DNA of 14,604 bases from an uncultured Leptotrichia sp. GTDB lineage: Bacteria > Fusobacteriota > Fusobacteriia > Fusobacteriales > Leptotrichiaceae. The notes below the pieces were generated by a model. It saw nothing but the letters and a program-made list of their open reading frames with translations, did not search any database and was not told where the DNA came from. Position 1 is the first letter of the stretch. Each line of letters begins with the position of its first letter. Shown here one piece after another: positions 13,695-14,604 of this stretch. Made by a program: the position numbers and the translations under genes. The DNA lies in NCBI GenBank assembly GCA_937925095.1, contig CALEXX010000043.1:1-14604 (forward strand), given 5' to 3'.

Positions 13695-13750
13695 AAAATT
13701 ACTTTATAGGTAATTTCAAAAACATTTACTATAAAAATAAAACTGTAAAA

Positions 13751-13804
13751 TATGCTTTCAGTATTTACTAAAAAATTAAAAATGCTGGAAGCATATTTTT
13801 GTTT
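13751..13804 (+). terminator. Rho-independent terminator between convergent genes
   Basis: TATGCTTTCAG (13751-13761) pairs with CTGGAAGCATA (13785-13795) over 11 bp, with one G-U pair, followed by TTTTTGTTTT. It clearly serves the plus-strand PLP-enzyme gene. On the minus strand the stem is followed by TTTTACAG, a weaker tail, so it might also slow transcription from the permease gene. Confidence 0.85.
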
Positions 13805-13819
13805 TGACCACAATTTATT

Positions 13820-14604
13820 TTAGTTATCTTTTTTCTTATTATGTAAATATAAATAAATCGCTGTAGTCATGATCATAAATCCACCTATAAAGCTAAATAA
13901 ATCTGGAATTGTACTGAATAATACATAGTCCATAAACATACTTGTTATTATAATAACATAGTTATAAATTGAAACTTCCGAAGCTGGTGCAAAAGTATAG
14001 GCATAAGTAAGTCCAAATTGTCCTATTGCAGCAGAAATTCCTATTCCTCCTAAAAGAATAAAAAACTCACCTAAAGTTGGTATTACAAAATTCATCATCA
14101 TAAGCGGAAAAGTGCAGACAACAGATAAAAGTGAGAAGTAAAATACATTAATTTCTGACTTTACCTTTCCATTCAAATATCTAATTATCGTATAAGAAAA
14201 TCCCGCAAGTACAGCCGAGAAAAGTCCTGCTAAACTTGGAATAATTTCTGGTGAAAAACTTGGTTTTATTACAAAAACTACTGCTAAAAGCATCAAAATT
14301 ATTCCTATAACCTGCTTTTTATCTACTCTTTCCTTCAAAAACATACAGGCACAAATCGTTACAAATACAGGTGAAAGTTTATTTAACATATTTGCTTCTG
14401 CCATAGTTAAATACTCCAGTGCATAGAAATTTGCCACCATTCCAATAAAGCCAAAAAACGATCTCCCAAAAACAAACGGAATATTTTCTTTTTTAACTTT
14501 TATGGATTCTTTTTGTTTAAATAAAATAAAGGCAGAAAGCATAAAACTCACTGAATTTCTAAAAAACACTTTCTCATAAGTAGGAATTCTTGGTAAATAC
14601 TTTA
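13820..14604 (-). CDS. DMT superfamily (EamA) permease, 5' end outside window
   Basis: The frame is open to the right edge, giving 260 visible residues. The GTG at 14569 is probably internal, because the residues before it (LPRIPTYEKVFFRNSVSF) match the usual EamA sequence after the first helix. About 30 N-terminal residues, including most of TM1, are therefore missing. Nine or so hydrophobic helices remain in two EamA halves: the first ends with FYALEYLTMAEANMLNKLSPVFV and VIGIILMLLAVVFVIKP, and the second contains GLTYAYTFAPASEVSIYNY and FIGGFMIMTTAIYLYL. The C-terminus is basic (HNKKKDN). It is an inner-membrane metabolite exporter or importer with unknown substrate. It converges on the PLP-enzyme gene across the terminator. 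Confidence 0.88.
   Translation of the reverse strand, partial: KYLPRIPTYEKVFFRNSVSFMLSAFILFKQKESIKVKKENIPFVFGRSFFGFIGMVANFYALEYLTMAEANMLNKLSPVFVTICACMFLKERVDKKQVIGIILMLLAVVFVIKPSFSPEIIPSLAGLFSAVLAGFSYTIIRYLNGKVKSEINVFYFSLLSVVCTFPLMMMNFVIPTLGEFFILLGGIGISAAIGQFGLTYAYTFAPASEVSIYNYVIIITSMFMDYVLFSTIPDLFSFIGGFMIMTTAIYLYLHNKKKDN

Noticed and set aside
1..14604. CRISPR arrays, tRNA or rRNA genes, toxin-antitoxin or phage-defence modules
   Set aside because: I saw no spaced direct repeats, tRNA cloverleaf sequence, rRNA motif or defence-type gene pair on either strand.

Overview
The window looks like chromosomal DNA from a very AT-rich, double-membraned anaerobe, most likely Fusobacteriota and plausibly Leptotrichiaceae. 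That assignment is an inference. It rests on low-GC coding with AAA/GAA/ATA-rich codons, Shine-Dalgarno sites of the AAAGGA(G) type, a lipoprotein-type autotransporter protease (needs an outer membrane), a bactofilin/M23 pair, and a MutL that keeps the endonuclease motif. No rRNA, tRNA or CRISPR array is visible, and no gene-free stretch exceeds 300 bases.

Left part (1-3234, minus strand): an envelope gene group read right to left. It holds a membrane-anchored M23 (LytM) peptidase, a bactofilin that overlaps it, and the first 639 residues of a subtilisin-family lipoprotein autotransporter that runs off the left edge. Divergent from it, with a consensus promoter, is bioY, the substrate-binding membrane subunit of an ECF biotin importer.

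Middle (4058-5678): a complete 1443-bp IS150-like IS3-family element (4156-5598) sits between two convergent genes, bioY and a small secreted protein. It has 25-bp terminal inverted repeats, orfA and orfB in -1 relation with an A AAA AAA slippery heptamer, an intact DDE triad and an RBS-masking hairpin at its left end. A 12-bp direct repeat flanks it, and outside that lie degenerate inverted arms related to the GAGGCTGTCTCAAAA type. The IS therefore appears to have landed in the loop of an older hairpin (a terminator, a MITE or an IS relic).

Right-middle (6280-11202, minus strand): a tight housekeeping operon mutL - rlmH - acidic DUF1292-like gene - DUF1934-like gene - lysS, with gaps of 6-27 nt, ending in a hairpin terminator. 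It links mismatch repair, 23S rRNA modification and lysyl-tRNA synthesis. Divergent from mutL is a DUF3829-type lipoprotein with a near-perfect sigma-70 promoter.

Right end: a PLP-dependent trans-sulfuration enzyme (plus strand) converges on a DMT/EamA permease (minus strand, 5' end outside the window), with a strong terminator between them.

I did not find a clearly new multi-gene system. The most unusual signals are the nested insertion around the IS, its RNA controls, and two exported-protein genes whose good Shine-Dalgarno sites lie much too far from their ATG.
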